Positions 46,067-55,523 of a stretch of DNA of 64,000 nt are shown in pieces (within the stretch, counting starts at the first letter, position 1; each line of letters starts with the position of its first letter). A program made the translations under genes and the position numbers. Source of the DNA: Chitinophagales bacterium (lineage in GTDB: Bacteria; Bacteroidota; Bacteroidia; Chitinophagales; Chitinophagaceae); the NCBI GenBank assembly GCA_013298665.1, contig JAAFIK010000006.1, positions 58,649 to 122,648 of the forward strand, given 5' to 3'. The notes under the pieces were generated by a model. It searched no databases. It was not told the DNA's origin and saw nothing but the letters and a program-made list of their open reading frames with translations.

Positions 46067-47686
46067 ATGGCTGAAGTAATACGTATGCCCCGCATGAGTG
46101 ATACCATGACAGAAGGCGTAATAGTGGAATGGCATAAAAAAGTGGGTGATAAAATAAAGTCCGGCGACCTCATGGCCGAAGTGGAAACGGACAAAGCAAC
46201 GATGGAGCTGGAGAGCTACAACGATGGCGTATTGTTGTACATAGGGGTGGAAAAGGGGAAGTCTATCGCTGTGGATGGTCTCCTGGCAGTGATTGGCAAG
46301 GAGGGTGAGGATTATAAGACCGCTGTTGCAGGATTCAGTACACCTGTGGCTGTTCCTGCTGCTGAGCCAGCCCCTTCCGTGGCTGCACCTGCTGCGGCAA
46401 AGGTAGCCCTGCCCGATGGCGCAAAAGAGATCAGGATGCCATTGCTGAGTGATACGATGACAGAGGGTAAAATTGTGGCGTGGAATAAGAAGGTGGGTGA
46501 CCTGGTGAAAAGTGATGATGTGCTGGCCGAAGTAGAAACAGACAAGGCCACTATGGAAGTGGTGGGTTATGAAGCGGGTACCCTGCTTTATATTGGTGTG
46601 GAAGCGGGCAATGCCGCACAGATCAACGAAATTATAGCGATAGTGGGCAAACCTGGTACGGATGTAAGTGCTTATGTTGCTGCTGAAAAAAGTGGTGCCA
46701 ATACAGCGCCCGCGGCTGGTGCAGCAGTGCCTGTTCCTGTGGCAGATGCCGCTCCTGTTGTGTCTTCGGCAGTTGCTGTTCCGGCAACCGAAGCCGGCAA
46801 TGGTCGCGTAAAAGCCTCTCCGCTGGCCAAAAAACTGGCCGCCGATAAGGGGATCAATCTTGCTGCTGTTCGGGGTTCTGGTGATGGTGGCCGCATTACT
46901 AAAAAGGATATTGATAATTATATACCTGCTGCTCCTGCGGTTGCCGCAACGGCTGCACCGGAAGCGGCTGCCTCGCCCCTAAATGCTTTTGTACCTGCAG
47001 GTACTGAGGGTCATACGGATACGCCACTGTCGCAGATGCGTAAAACCATTGCCCGCCGCCTGAGTGAGAGCAAATTCAGCGCTCCGCATTTCTACCTGGG
47101 CATGGAGATTAATATGGACAATGCCATGGCTGCGCGCGCCACGATGAATGAGGTGAGTCCTGTAAAGATCAGTTTTAATGATATGGTGATCAAAGCCTGT
47201 GCTGCTGCCCTGCGTTTGCATCCTGATGTGAACAGTAGCTGGATGGGAGATTTTATCCGGCATAACCACCATATTCATATCGGTATGGCTGTGGCTATGC
47301 CCGATGGATTGATTGTACCGGTGATCCGTTTTGCCGATCAGAAAAGCCTGTCGCAGATCAGTGCAGAAGCTAAGGAACTGGGTAATAAGGCCAAGAATAA
47401 AAAATTACAACCCCAGGAGTTTACGGGTAACACTTTTACAATCAGTAACCTGGGGATGATGGATATTGAAGAGTTTACGGCGATCATCAACCCTCCGGAC
47501 AGTTGCATCCTGGCGGTAGGGCGTATCAGGGAAGTGGTGGTAAAAAAGGGTGAAGGTTTCGGCGTATCCAATGTGATGAAGCTGACGCTGAGTTGCGACC
47601 ATCGCAGTGTGGATGGCGCTGTAGGTGCGGCTTTTCTGCAAACACTCAAGCGATTCTTAGAGAACCCGGTTACCATGCTGGTATAA
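46067..47686 (+). CDS. Dihydrolipoamide acetyltransferase, pyruvate dehydrogenase E2
   Basis: A 539-residue E2 with two lipoyl domains (lipoylated Lys in METDKAT-like VETDKATMELES and VETDKATMEVVG), an Ala/Pro linker each, a peripheral-subunit-binding domain (SPLAKKLAADKGINLAAVRGSG landmark PLAKKLAADKGIN), and a catalytic domain ending with SCDHRSVDGAVGA, where His and Asp are catalytic. It transfers acetyl groups to CoA. Its E1 and E3 partners are not in the window. Pyruvate rather than 2-oxoglutarate specificity is based on the two lipoyl domains. Confidence 0.95.
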   Translation: MAEVIRMPRMSDTMTEGVIVEWHKKVGDKIKSGDLMAEVETDKATMELESYNDGVLLYIGVEKGKSIAVDGLLAVIGKEGEDYKTAVAGFSTPVAVPAAEPAPSVAAPAAAKVALPDGAKEIRMPLLSDTMTEGKIVAWNKKVGDLVKSDDVLAEVETDKATMEVVGYEAGTLLYIGVEAGNAAQINEIIAIVGKPGTDVSAYVAAEKSGANTAPAAGAAVPVPVADAAPVVSSAVAVPATEAGNGRVKASPLAKKLAADKGINLAAVRGSGDGGRITKKDIDNYIPAAPAVAATAAPEAAASPLNAFVPAGTEGHTDTPLSQMRKTIARRLSESKFSAPHFYLGMEINMDNAMAARATMNEVSPVKISFNDMVIKACAAALRLHPDVNSSWMGDFIRHNHHIHIGMAVAMPDGLIVPVIRFADQKSLSQISAEAKELGNKAKNKKLQPQEFTGNTFTISNLGMMDIEEFTAIINPPDSCILAVGRIREVVVKKGEGFGVSNVMKLTLSCDHRSVDGAVGAAFLQTLKRFLENPVTMLV

Positions 47687-47713
47687 CCCTCCGGGTACAA
47701 GCGTTAAGCATGA

Positions 47714-47902
47714 AGAGCCTGTTTAAAATTTATTCAATGGATTCCCTATGCCACTTTTTGGCTGCAACTGCGTTGAATTTTTCGCCTCAGGCGTTCAGGC
47801 TATGGCTGCAAAATTCGCCTTGTTTCGCTCAAAAATTGACTACTACCTACGGCCAGGCGGAACGCATGGGGAAATCTCATCAATAAAATTCAAACAGGCT
47901 CT
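47714..47902. mobile_element. MITE-like inverted-repeat element, 189 bp
   Basis: The ends are inverted repeats: AGAGCCTGTTT reads inward from both sides (perfect for 11 bases, 24 of the first 30 matching). No gene for a transposase lies inside. The interior has short open frames (MDSLCHFLAATALNFSP-like) that have no family and no start signals. No clear target duplication could be defined. It fits a miniature inverted-repeat transposable element, moved by an enzyme elsewhere. Confidence 0.65.
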
Positions 47903-48040
47903 AAGTTTATATATAGCAGGAGCAGATGAGTTGTCTGGTATACTGTTCCGTAAGGGGATACCCGCACTGCTTTAACAAAGATTAACAATTGTTCAGGCAG
48001 CGTCAAAATACTTAATACTGTCTTTGCAAAAAAAACTACT

Positions 48041-48616
48041 ATGACGATCAAACATTTTTTACTCATCGGCTTTGTTGTGCTGGGCTTTTCCGTACAGGCA
48101 CAGAAAAAGGGACTTACCGATCACCGGAATATTATCAAACTTAACCTCAATACGGATTTTGATGATGAGGATGGTGTTCCCATTATGTTTTCGTGGGAAA
48201 TAAAAACCAATAAGAACCAGAGCCTCAACCTTGGAGTTGCCCCCCGTTATTTCAAAGGAAATGGCTATAAGCGCAGTGGTATCGGACTGAATGGGGAATA
48301 CCGTTTTTACATCTCCCGCAACAAGACGGGGATCACGGGTGTTTATGTAGGCCCGTTTGCAAGTTTCAATGCGTATAAGGTTACCAACAACTACGGTAAT
48401 GGCCAGGAGTACACGTACAGAAGCAACGATTTCAGGGGCGGGCTTATTTTCGGGCACCAATGGGTTTACCTCAGCGGCTTCTCACTCGACCTGAACCTTG
48501 GCCTCGGCTTCGTGAGCAGCAGTAACAGCAATAATAATCTTAACACACCTTATTATTATAATGAAAGAGGCGGATTGCTTGGTCGCTTTAATGTAGGTAT
48601 CGGTTACGCGTTTTGA
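48041..48616 (+). CDS. Outer-membrane beta-barrel protein, hypothetical
   Basis: A 191-residue protein: signal peptide ending SVQAQ and alternating Tyr/Gly beta strands (GIGLNGEYRFYISRNK, GVYVGPFASFNAY), ending in an aromatic residue (GIGYAF), as in outer-membrane barrels. A TACTGTCTTTG sequence about 15 bases before the ATG is a weak -7 candidate. The function is unknown; it is not in an operon with pxpB, which starts 106 bases later. Confidence 0.75.
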   Translation: MTIKHFLLIGFVVLGFSVQAQKKGLTDHRNIIKLNLNTDFDDEDGVPIMFSWEIKTNKNQSLNLGVAPRYFKGNGYKRSGIGLNGEYRFYISRNKTGITGVYVGPFASFNAYKVTNNYGNGQEYTYRSNDFRGGLIFGHQWVYLSGFSLDLNLGLGFVSSSNSNNNLNTPYYYNERGGLLGRFNVGIGYAF

Positions 48617-48722
48617 TGCATCCGGCATAAAGATACAGGGCAGCAATTTCTGAAAGGGAGTTGCTGTTTTTGTGTACAACGTCAATTCCCGGCAGAAAAT
48701 AGTAGTTTTAACCTATCCTGTT

Positions 48723-49469
48723 ATGCCGGCTCATACACCACATATCAATTTTTACCCGCTGGGAGAGCAGGCGCTCACCCTGTCATTCGGCAACACCCTT
48801 GATGTGGCCGTTAACCGGCTGGTACTGCGCTGGCAGGAAGAACTGCTACGGCATCCTTTTGACGGATTTATTGAAGCCATACCCGCCTATTGCACACTTA
48901 CGGTATGCTATGACGCTGTTGTGGTGAAGAAGCAAACCTTACCCGGCAAAACTGTTGCTGCACAGGTGGAAGAATGGTTGCGGGCCATGGTTATTGCACC
49001 AGTTGCTGAAGATACCGTGGAGCAAATCCTGCATCGCATACCGGTATGTTATGCGCCTGATTTTGCACCCGACCTGCCGGTTATTGCAGCACAAAAAGCC
49101 ATGTCCGTAACAGAGGTCATCGAGCGTCATTGTGCTGTTACTTACCGGGTATTTATGATGGGCTTCCTGCCAGGATTTCCTTACCTCGGTATTGTTGATC
49201 CCGCGATTGCGATGCCCAGGTTAGCATCGCCAAGACCACTTGTAGCAGCAGGGAGTGTAGGCATTGCGGGTCAGCAAACGGGTATTTATCCGCTTGCTTC
49301 TCCCGGTGGCTGGCAGTTGGTGGGCCGTACACCGTTAAGCCTGTTTACGGCCGGGGCAGCCAATCCTTTTCTTTGTAAAACAGGCGACCTTGTTGAATTT
49401 TACCCTATCGATAGCGAAGCATTTTATCATTATCCCAAACCTGCTGCTGATGAGTCTGCGTATTGCTAA
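48723..49469 (+). CDS. pxpB: 5-oxoprolinase subunit PxpB
   Basis: A 248-residue KipI-type subunit of the ATP-dependent 5-oxoprolinase, which opens 5-oxoproline (pyroglutamate) to glutamate. Landmarks: the YPLGEQALTLSFG start, MGFLPGFPYLG, GSVGIAGQQTGIYP and SPGGWQLVGRTP, the classic KipI motifs. The start at 48723 is the family-like ATG; a GTG at 48672 is less likely. It overlaps pxpC by 20 bases. Confidence 0.93.
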   Translation: MPAHTPHINFYPLGEQALTLSFGNTLDVAVNRLVLRWQEELLRHPFDGFIEAIPAYCTLTVCYDAVVVKKQTLPGKTVAAQVEEWLRAMVIAPVAEDTVEQILHRIPVCYAPDFAPDLPVIAAQKAMSVTEVIERHCAVTYRVFMMGFLPGFPYLGIVDPAIAMPRLASPRPLVAAGSVGIAGQQTGIYPLASPGGWQLVGRTPLSLFTAGAANPFLCKTGDLVEFYPIDSEAFYHYPKPAADESAYC

Positions 49470-50412
49470 AGCCGGTATCTGTACTTCTGTGCAGGATGGT
49501 GGCCGTTATGGTTACCAGGCGCTTGGCATCGGGCCAGGGGGGGCGATGGACACACTGGCTGCGGCTGTTGCTGATTTTCTGGTGGGGAATGAAGCGGTTT
49601 TGCCCGTGCTGGAGATGGGCTTCCCCGCTGCAACGATCGGCTTTACGGAAGACGCCGTTATTGCCATTACCGGTGCAGATTTTGCGCCCCTGCTTAATGG
49701 GGTTCCTGTACCGATGTGGAAACCCATCGCCGTACAGGCAGGTATGGAGTTGCGGTTTGCGCAGAAATGCCGGGGCAACTGGTGTTATCTTGGGGTGCAG
49801 GGCGGCTTTGCTGTTACGCCCTGGCTGAACAGTTATGCTACCCATATCCGTGCCGGTGCGGGCGGGTATAAAGGACGGCTGCTCAAAACGGGCGATCTGT
49901 TGCCGGTGCATAGAGGACAGGGGAACCAGTTGTTTGTTTCCGGCTGGGGACTGGGGCCGGACTGGCAGCGGTGGTATGGAAAAAGGGTTGCGGTTCTGCC
50001 CGGAGCAGACTGGTGCAGGCTTAGCCAGGCTGCCCAAAGCGTGTTTACGGGCGCTGATGGCTTTGTCATCAGCGCCCGGTCCGACCGGATGGGGTATCAA
50101 TTGGGGGGACCTGCACCCGGCCTTTCTGCCCATGGAGAGCAGCTATCGACTGCTGTTGTAAAAGGTACGCTGCAATTGCTGCCTTCGGGTAGCTGTATCG
50201 CGCTTATGGCCGATCACCAGACAACCGGTGGCTATCCGCAGGTGGGTACCATTGTCCGTGCATCGCTGCCCGCTTTTGTGCAGCAGGATTTTGAGCGGCC
50301 ATTCTCCTTTTTAATTACGGATTCTTCGTCTGCTGAAGATGCCTTATTTTCAATGCACGAATGGCTGCAGCAGTTGAGGGCAGCCTGTTTGTACAAATAC
50401 GATCTTTTATGA
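49450..50412 (+). CDS. pxpC: 5-oxoprolinase subunit PxpC
   Basis: A 320-residue KipA-type subunit, the biotin-independent carboxyltransferase-like partner of PxpB. Landmarks: TSVQDGGRYGYQALGIGPGGAMD, SARSDRMGYQL, and MADHQTTGGYPQ. PxpA, PxpB and PxpC together hydrolyse ATP to open 5-oxoproline. The start at 49450 overlaps the pxpB stop. The stop overlaps the pxpA start (ATGA), so the three are translationally coupled. Confidence 0.94.
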   Translation: MSLRIAKAGICTSVQDGGRYGYQALGIGPGGAMDTLAAAVADFLVGNEAVLPVLEMGFPAATIGFTEDAVIAITGADFAPLLNGVPVPMWKPIAVQAGMELRFAQKCRGNWCYLGVQGGFAVTPWLNSYATHIRAGAGGYKGRLLKTGDLLPVHRGQGNQLFVSGWGLGPDWQRWYGKRVAVLPGADWCRLSQAAQSVFTGADGFVISARSDRMGYQLGGPAPGLSAHGEQLSTAVVKGTLQLLPSGSCIALMADHQTTGGYPQVGTIVRASLPAFVQQDFERPFSFLITDSSSAEDALFSMHEWLQQLRAACLYKYDLL

Positions 50413-51158
50413 ACGGGACAGACCTGAATTGTGATATGGGCGAGGGCCTGGATAATGATGCCGTACTGATGCCCCTGATCAGTGCAGCCAATATTGCCTG
50501 TGGTTATCATGCCGGTGATGCCGGTACCATGGATCGGACAGTGGCGCTGGCGCTGCAGCATGGCGTAGCTATCGGCGCTCATCCGTCTTATCCCGACCGG
50601 GCTGATTTTGGCCGGCTGGAGTTAACGCTGTCTCCTGCCGAAGTGTATACAATCGTACAGGATCAGGTGCTGCTGCTGCAATCGGTATGTACAGCGCAGC
50701 ATACCCGGTTGCACCATGTGAAACCGCATGGTGCGCTGTACAACAGTGCCGCACAAAATGCCCTATTGGCTGATGCTGTTGTACGTGCGGTAACGGATGC
50801 TGACCCGCAGTTGATCCTGCTTGGCCCGCCCGGATCGGCATTACAAAGCGCGTCTGCGGTGCATGGTCTCTCCTTTTGGGCAGAAGCTTTTGCCGACCGC
50901 AGTTATCAACCGGATGGTTCACTGACACCAAGGCATATGCCGGGGGCGTTGATTACTGATCATGCTGTTTCGGTGGTACAGGTGCTGGGTATTTTACAGG
51001 AGCAGGTGGTTCGTACTGTCAATGGCGGAGTAATCCGCATGCCTGCCCGTACGATTTGTGTACATGGGGATGGTCCTGATCCTGTTTCACTGGTAATGGC
51101 CTTACGTGAGGCGCTTACCCTGGCGGGTATTAACATCAATACATATGCAATCGTCTAA
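50409..51158 (+). CDS. pxpA: 5-oxoprolinase subunit PxpA
   Basis: A 249-residue LamB/YcsF-family subunit. Landmarks: DLNCDMGEG near the N-terminus, NIACGYHAGDAGTM, GAHPSYPDR and HVKPHGALYN, the metal/substrate motifs of the family. It ends inside the next gene (14-base overlap with the NRAMP-like transporter). It is the third member of a four-gene coupled operon. Confidence 0.95.
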   Translation: MNGTDLNCDMGEGLDNDAVLMPLISAANIACGYHAGDAGTMDRTVALALQHGVAIGAHPSYPDRADFGRLELTLSPAEVYTIVQDQVLLLQSVCTAQHTRLHHVKPHGALYNSAAQNALLADAVVRAVTDADPQLILLGPPGSALQSASAVHGLSFWAEAFADRSYQPDGSLTPRHMPGALITDHAVSVVQVLGILQEQVVRTVNGGVIRMPARTICVHGDGPDPVSLVMALREALTLAGININTYAIV

Positions 51159-52323
51159 ACCTTCTTTCAGTGTTATGCTTGGCGCGGCTTTTCTGATGGC
51201 CACCTCGGCTATTGGCCCGGGCTTTATCACGCAAACCACGGTTTTTACTGCCCGGTATGCTGCTTCTTTTGGCTTTATCATCCTGCTTTCTGTGCTGCTT
51301 GATATTGGTGTACAACTGAATGTGTGGCGTATTGTAACGGTTAGCGGCCGTTACGCGCAGGATATTGCTGACGGGGTATGGAAGGGATCGGGGAAGTTAC
51401 TCACGCTGCTGGTGGCTTTTGGCGGGCTTGCTTTCAATATCGGCAATATTGCGGGCTGTGGCCTGGGTTTGAGATTGCTGACGGGCTTCCCTTTGCTGGC
51501 TTGTGTATGGATCAGTTGTGGTATCGCCCTGCTCATTTTTCTGGTGAAAGAGGCAGGGAAGGCCATGGATTTTTTTGCCAAACTTCTCGGTATACTGATG
51601 TTGCTGCTCACGGGTTATGTGGCTTTTGCTGCCCATCCGCCATTGTTTGAAGCATTGCACAAAATGGTGATGCCGGATCGTTTTTCGGAGTCGGCCACAT
51701 TGACCATCGTCGGGGGAACGGTAGGGGGCTATATCTGTTTTTCCGGCGCACACCGGCTGTTGCAGGCGGGTATCAGCGGCCCGGCTTCCGTGAAGCATGT
51801 ATCCCGTCATGCGGTGGCTGGTATTGTTCTTGCCTCGGTGATGCGGATGATACTTTTTCTTGCAGCACTTGGTGTGGTGGTGACGGGGGTTAAGTTAGAT
51901 CAGGACAATCCTGCCGCCACTGTTTTTGCCACGGTAGCCGGGCAAAAGGGGCTTTATCTTTTCGGGCTGGTACTCTGGTGTGCTGCCATTACCTCTGTAA
52001 CCGGCTCTGCCTATACCTCCATTTCTTTTCTGCAATCGCTGCACAGTGGTATCCGGCGGCATACACGCGCAGTTACGATTGTTTTCATCTGTATTTCCAC
52101 GCTTATTTTTTCGCTGGTGGGTAAGCCCAAACAGGTGCTGTTGCTGGCCGGCGCACTTAATGGTCTTGTGCTGCCGCTTTCCCTCTCGCTGATCCTGCTG
52201 GCGGCTTATCGTAAATCCATTATTGGCAGCTATCGTCATCCGCGCTGGCTGGCGGTTTTTGGCTGGCTGGTTGTAGTGGCGATGAGTTATATTGCCGGGA
52301 AAACATTGTTATCGCTGGTATAG
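51145..52323 (+). CDS. NRAMP-like transporter of the 5-oxoprolinase operon (YcsG-like)
   Basis: A 392-residue membrane protein with about ten hydrophobic helices and NRAMP-like layout. The metal site of true NRAMPs is a DPGN in helix 1; here the equivalent is AIGPGFITQ, and the helix-6 Met-x-x-His-type position reads ICFSGAHRLL. So the divalent-metal ligands are not conserved. It overlaps pxpA by 14 bases. In B. subtilis, YcsG occupies the same setting (ycsF-ycsG, kipI, kipA). Transport of 5-oxoproline or a related substrate is a fair inference. Confidence 0.88.
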   Translation: MQSSKPSFSVMLGAAFLMATSAIGPGFITQTTVFTARYAASFGFIILLSVLLDIGVQLNVWRIVTVSGRYAQDIADGVWKGSGKLLTLLVAFGGLAFNIGNIAGCGLGLRLLTGFPLLACVWISCGIALLIFLVKEAGKAMDFFAKLLGILMLLLTGYVAFAAHPPLFEALHKMVMPDRFSESATLTIVGGTVGGYICFSGAHRLLQAGISGPASVKHVSRHAVAGIVLASVMRMILFLAALGVVVTGVKLDQDNPAATVFATVAGQKGLYLFGLVLWCAAITSVTGSAYTSISFLQSLHSGIRRHTRAVTIVFICISTLIFSLVGKPKQVLLLAGALNGLVLPLSLSLILLAAYRKSIIGSYRHPRWLAVFGWLVVVAMSYIAGKTLLSLV

Positions 52324-52411
52324 TGATGATCAAGACCAGGCAAGGCTGCTGCACGCAGATAAAATCTCCGCCAAAATCTCCGGCGGATAAAAATCTTTCT
52401 TTTCTTTGCGC

Positions 52412-52981
52412 ATGGCAGTCAACAAACTCATTATTATTACTGCGCCATCGGGTGCGGGTAAAACCTCTATTACCAAACACCTGATGTCTGTTTTTCCGCA
52501 ACTGGCTTTTTCGGTATCGGCTACCACCCGGTCAAGACGGGAGATGGAACGGGATGGGCTGGATTATCATTTTCTTACAGAAGACCGGTTCAAGCAGCAT
52601 ATCCAGCAAGGCGATTTTGTAGAGTGGGAGATGGTGTATGAGGGAAAATATTACGGCACACTCCGCGCGGAACTGCAACGGATATGGGATGCGGGACAGG
52701 TGCCGGTACTTGATATTGATGTTAAGGGTGCCATTCATGTGCAGCAGCAGTATCCTGAGGGTGCATTGTCGATCTTTATCGACCCGCCTTCTGTAGACGA
52801 ATTGCGCAACCGCCTGCAAAGCCGGGGTACAGAAACTGCTGCCACTCTGGCCGCCCGGGTCAATAAAGCTGCTTATGAAATGTCGTTTAAGCAGCATTTT
52901 AACGAAGTAATTGTGAATGATACGTTTGAAAAAGCCTGCCTGGAGGCCGAAAGGGTGGTAAAGGCCCTGCTCGACCGGTGA
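52412..52981 (+). CDS. gmk: Guanylate kinase
   Basis: A 189-residue enzyme phosphorylating GMP to GDP. Walker A APSGAGKTS, the GMP-binding SATTRSRREMERDGLDYHF and DFVEWEMVYEGKYYGT, and LDIDVKGA are all in place. The ATG at 52412 gives the family N-terminus. It starts 88 bases after the transporter stop and is probably in its own unit. Confidence 0.97.
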   Translation: MAVNKLIIITAPSGAGKTSITKHLMSVFPQLAFSVSATTRSRREMERDGLDYHFLTEDRFKQHIQQGDFVEWEMVYEGKYYGTLRAELQRIWDAGQVPVLDIDVKGAIHVQQQYPEGALSIFIDPPSVDELRNRLQSRGTETAATLAARVNKAAYEMSFKQHFNEVIVNDTFEKACLEAERVVKALLDR

Positions 52982-53045
52982 TGATGTGGCTGGCAGAAAT
53001 ACATACTTCATTCAAAAGTGATACATTTGTGTAATACCCAAGGCT

Positions 53046-54326
53046 ATGGATTGGCTCTCAGCACTTATCGCTATATCAATTTCACTCGTTCTCATCGGCT
53101 TTTTTGCAGGTATTGAGATCGCTTTTGTATCTGCCAACAAACTATCTGTAGAGCTGCAGCGCAAACAGGGTACGTATACCGGAAAAATATGGGGCGCCTA
53201 TGCCGATAAACCTGCCCGCTTCATCGGTATGACCCTGATCGGACTGAACATCATTCTTGTGGTGTACGGACTGTTGCTGAGCAGTTTTATGGATGTGATT
53301 CTGTGGATACCCGTGAGCAAATACTTCCACCTGTCTAATGCCTACCTCAAACTTATTGCCGAAACGATTATCTCCACGGTTGTGCTGCTCATATTTGAGT
53401 TTCTTTTCAAAGCGGTTTTCCGGGCCAAGAATGATGCGGTGATGAGCAGCAGTTTTATCACCTATGTAGTCGGGTTTTTTTATGCAATATTTTCATGGAT
53501 CGCCAGCCTTTTTGTTGATATGGCTGAATGGATATTGAAATACGTGTTTAATGTGCGGCTTAATGAAAAGAAAGAAGTGTTTACCCGCGTAGACCTGGAA
53601 CATTTCCTGCAGCAGAACAAAAACCAGGATGAAGAGCGTACGGATGAGATCAACAAGGAATTGTTTGAGAATGCCCTCTCCCTTTCTGAAACACGGATAC
53701 GGGAATGCCTGGTGCCGCGCAAGGAGATAGAAGCGGTGCCGGTAACGGCAACGATAGCAGAAGTACGGCAGAAGTTTATCCAGACCCAGTTGAGTAAACT
53801 GGTGGTGTACGAAGAAAGTATTGATACTATCCTGGGTTATGTACACCAGCTTGATCTTTTTAAGCAACCTGTCGACCTTCGTTCCATCCTGTTGCCCATA
53901 CCCACGGTTCCGGAGAGTATGAACGCTCCCGACCTGATGAGTAAGTTCACCCTTGAGCGCAAGAGTATTGCCTGGGTTGTGGATGAGTTTGGGGGTACGG
54001 CGGGTATTGTAACGATGGAAGACCTGCTGGAAGAGATATTTGGTGAGATCCGGGATGAATATGATACGGAAGAGTTTGTTGAAAAACAACTTTCCGGCAA
54101 CGAGTTTATGTTTAGTGGCCGGCTGGAGCTGGACTATATCACCGATAAGTATCAACTGTTGTTTCCGGATAACGAAGAGGCGGAAACGCTTTCGGGGTAT
54201 ATCATACAAAACCACGACTCTATTCCCGCACAAAAGGACCAGATCATTATCGGCAATTACCAGTTTGATATCCTGAATATGAGCGATACGCGTATCGAAT
54301 CTGTAAAAATGAAAGTGTTGAAATAA
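53046..54326 (+). CDS. CNNM/HlyC-CorC family protein, GldE-like
   Basis: A 426-residue protein: a DUF21 (CNNM) membrane part of three to four helices, a CBS domain pair (about 200-320, VPRKEIEAVPVTATIAEVR and TAGIVTMEDLLEEIFGEI), and a CorC/HlyC C-terminal domain. CNNM proteins are linked to magnesium/cobalt efflux; in Bacteroidota the GldE gliding protein has the same architecture. The gldE-like alternative is supported by the nearby gldC but not decided by sequence. Confidence 0.88.
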   Translation: MDWLSALIAISISLVLIGFFAGIEIAFVSANKLSVELQRKQGTYTGKIWGAYADKPARFIGMTLIGLNIILVVYGLLLSSFMDVILWIPVSKYFHLSNAYLKLIAETIISTVVLLIFEFLFKAVFRAKNDAVMSSSFITYVVGFFYAIFSWIASLFVDMAEWILKYVFNVRLNEKKEVFTRVDLEHFLQQNKNQDEERTDEINKELFENALSLSETRIRECLVPRKEIEAVPVTATIAEVRQKFIQTQLSKLVVYEESIDTILGYVHQLDLFKQPVDLRSILLPIPTVPESMNAPDLMSKFTLERKSIAWVVDEFGGTAGIVTMEDLLEEIFGEIRDEYDTEEFVEKQLSGNEFMFSGRLELDYITDKYQLLFPDNEEAETLSGYIIQNHDSIPAQKDQIIIGNYQFDILNMSDTRIESVKMKVLK

Positions 54327-54362
54327 GGCGGGGATTCGGCCCGGTGGCAGTACTTTTGCGCT

Positions 54363-55490
54363 ATGGTAATTGCTGTTAATGCCCGTTTTTTACTGCCTGG
54401 TTACCTTGAAGGGTACGGTAATTTTATATTTGAATGTTTCTCCCGTCTTGCCCGCAGCCATTCTGATCACCAGTTCCTGTTTATTTTCGACCGTCCTTAC
54501 GATGCAGCTTTTGTGGTTGCGCCGAATATTATACCCGTTGTAGCCGGGCCTGCTGCCCGTCATCCCCTGCTCTGGCGGTTTTGGTTCAATTACAGGATAC
54601 CTGCCATACTGCGGAAATACAAAGCTGATGTCTTTGTCAGCGCCGACGGGTTCTGCAGCCTTGGTACCCGGGTACCCCAATGCCTGGTAATACACGACCT
54701 GGCTTTTCTGCATCATCCGGCGTTTATTAAAAAAAGCCACCTGCGGTTTTATAAAAAATATACACCTGCATTTTTGAAGAAAGCGGCTGGTCTGGCCACG
54801 GTATCGGCACATGCAAAAGCCGATATCGAGACGAAGTACGGGATTGATCCTGCCCGTATCAACATTATTTATAACGGGGTGAAGCCTGTTTTTCAGCCCC
54901 TGGCCTATGCAGAAAAGGAGCGTGTGAAAGCGCAGTACGCCGGGGGAAAAGAGTATTTTATCTGTGTGGGTGCTATTCATCCCCGGAAAAACGGGATCAT
55001 GTTGCTGAAGGCCTTCTCGCAGTTTAAAAAAAGGCAGAAAAGCAATATGCAGCTTCTGTTTGCGGGCCGGCTGGGCTGGCAGACCGATGCGTTTACCGAA
55101 AAGCTATCGACGTTTAAATACCGGGATGATGTTCAAATACTTGGATTTGTAAAGGACGAGGTACTTGCCGAACTCGTAGGGGCTGCTTATGCGCTCGTTT
55201 ATCCCTCTTTTTTTGAAGGCTTTGGATTGCCGGTAGCGGAAGCGATGCGGTGCGGCACCCCTGTTATTGCCAGTAACACCGGCAGTCTGCCCGAAATTGG
55301 CGGGGAAGCTGCACGCTATGCCGACCCGGGCAATGCAGCGGAGTGGGCTGACCGGTTGATGGAACTGTTTCGCGATGAAAATGGCCGTGCAGCCCTTGTG
55401 GAGAAAGGCCTGGCGCAGGCTGCCCGGTACAATTGGGACGCTTCGGCGCCGGCACTCTGGCAATTAATTTTGCAAACCGTAAAAACCTAA
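54363..55490 (+). CDS. Glycosyltransferase family 4
   Basis: A 375-residue GT-B enzyme. The donor-binding landmark FEGFGLPVAEAMRCGTPVIAS (the EX7E motif) and NIIYNGVKPVFQP, with ICVGAIHPRKN at the start of the second Rossmann lobe, are clear. It probably transfers a sugar in surface polysaccharide or glycoprotein synthesis; no sugar-nucleotide gene is near. It starts 36 bases after the CNNM gene. Confidence 0.9.
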   Translation: MVIAVNARFLLPGYLEGYGNFIFECFSRLARSHSDHQFLFIFDRPYDAAFVVAPNIIPVVAGPAARHPLLWRFWFNYRIPAILRKYKADVFVSADGFCSLGTRVPQCLVIHDLAFLHHPAFIKKSHLRFYKKYTPAFLKKAAGLATVSAHAKADIETKYGIDPARINIIYNGVKPVFQPLAYAEKERVKAQYAGGKEYFICVGAIHPRKNGIMLLKAFSQFKKRQKSNMQLLFAGRLGWQTDAFTEKLSTFKYRDDVQILGFVKDEVLAELVGAAYALVYPSFFEGFGLPVAEAMRCGTPVIASNTGSLPEIGGEAARYADPGNAAEWADRLMELFRDENGRAALVEKGLAQAARYNWDASAPALWQLILQTVKT

Positions 55491-55523
55491 TGCAGTACCT
55501 TTGCCCATCAGAAAAAAAGCAGT

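Noticed and set aside
47593..47975. Two small genes after the pyruvate dehydrogenase E2 gene
   Set aside because: They lie in or across the inverted-repeat element and the E2 gene, with no start signals or family match.
51145..52323. Manganese/iron NRAMP transporter
   Set aside because: The DPGN motif and helix-6 metal position are not conserved and the operon context is 5-oxoproline metabolism.
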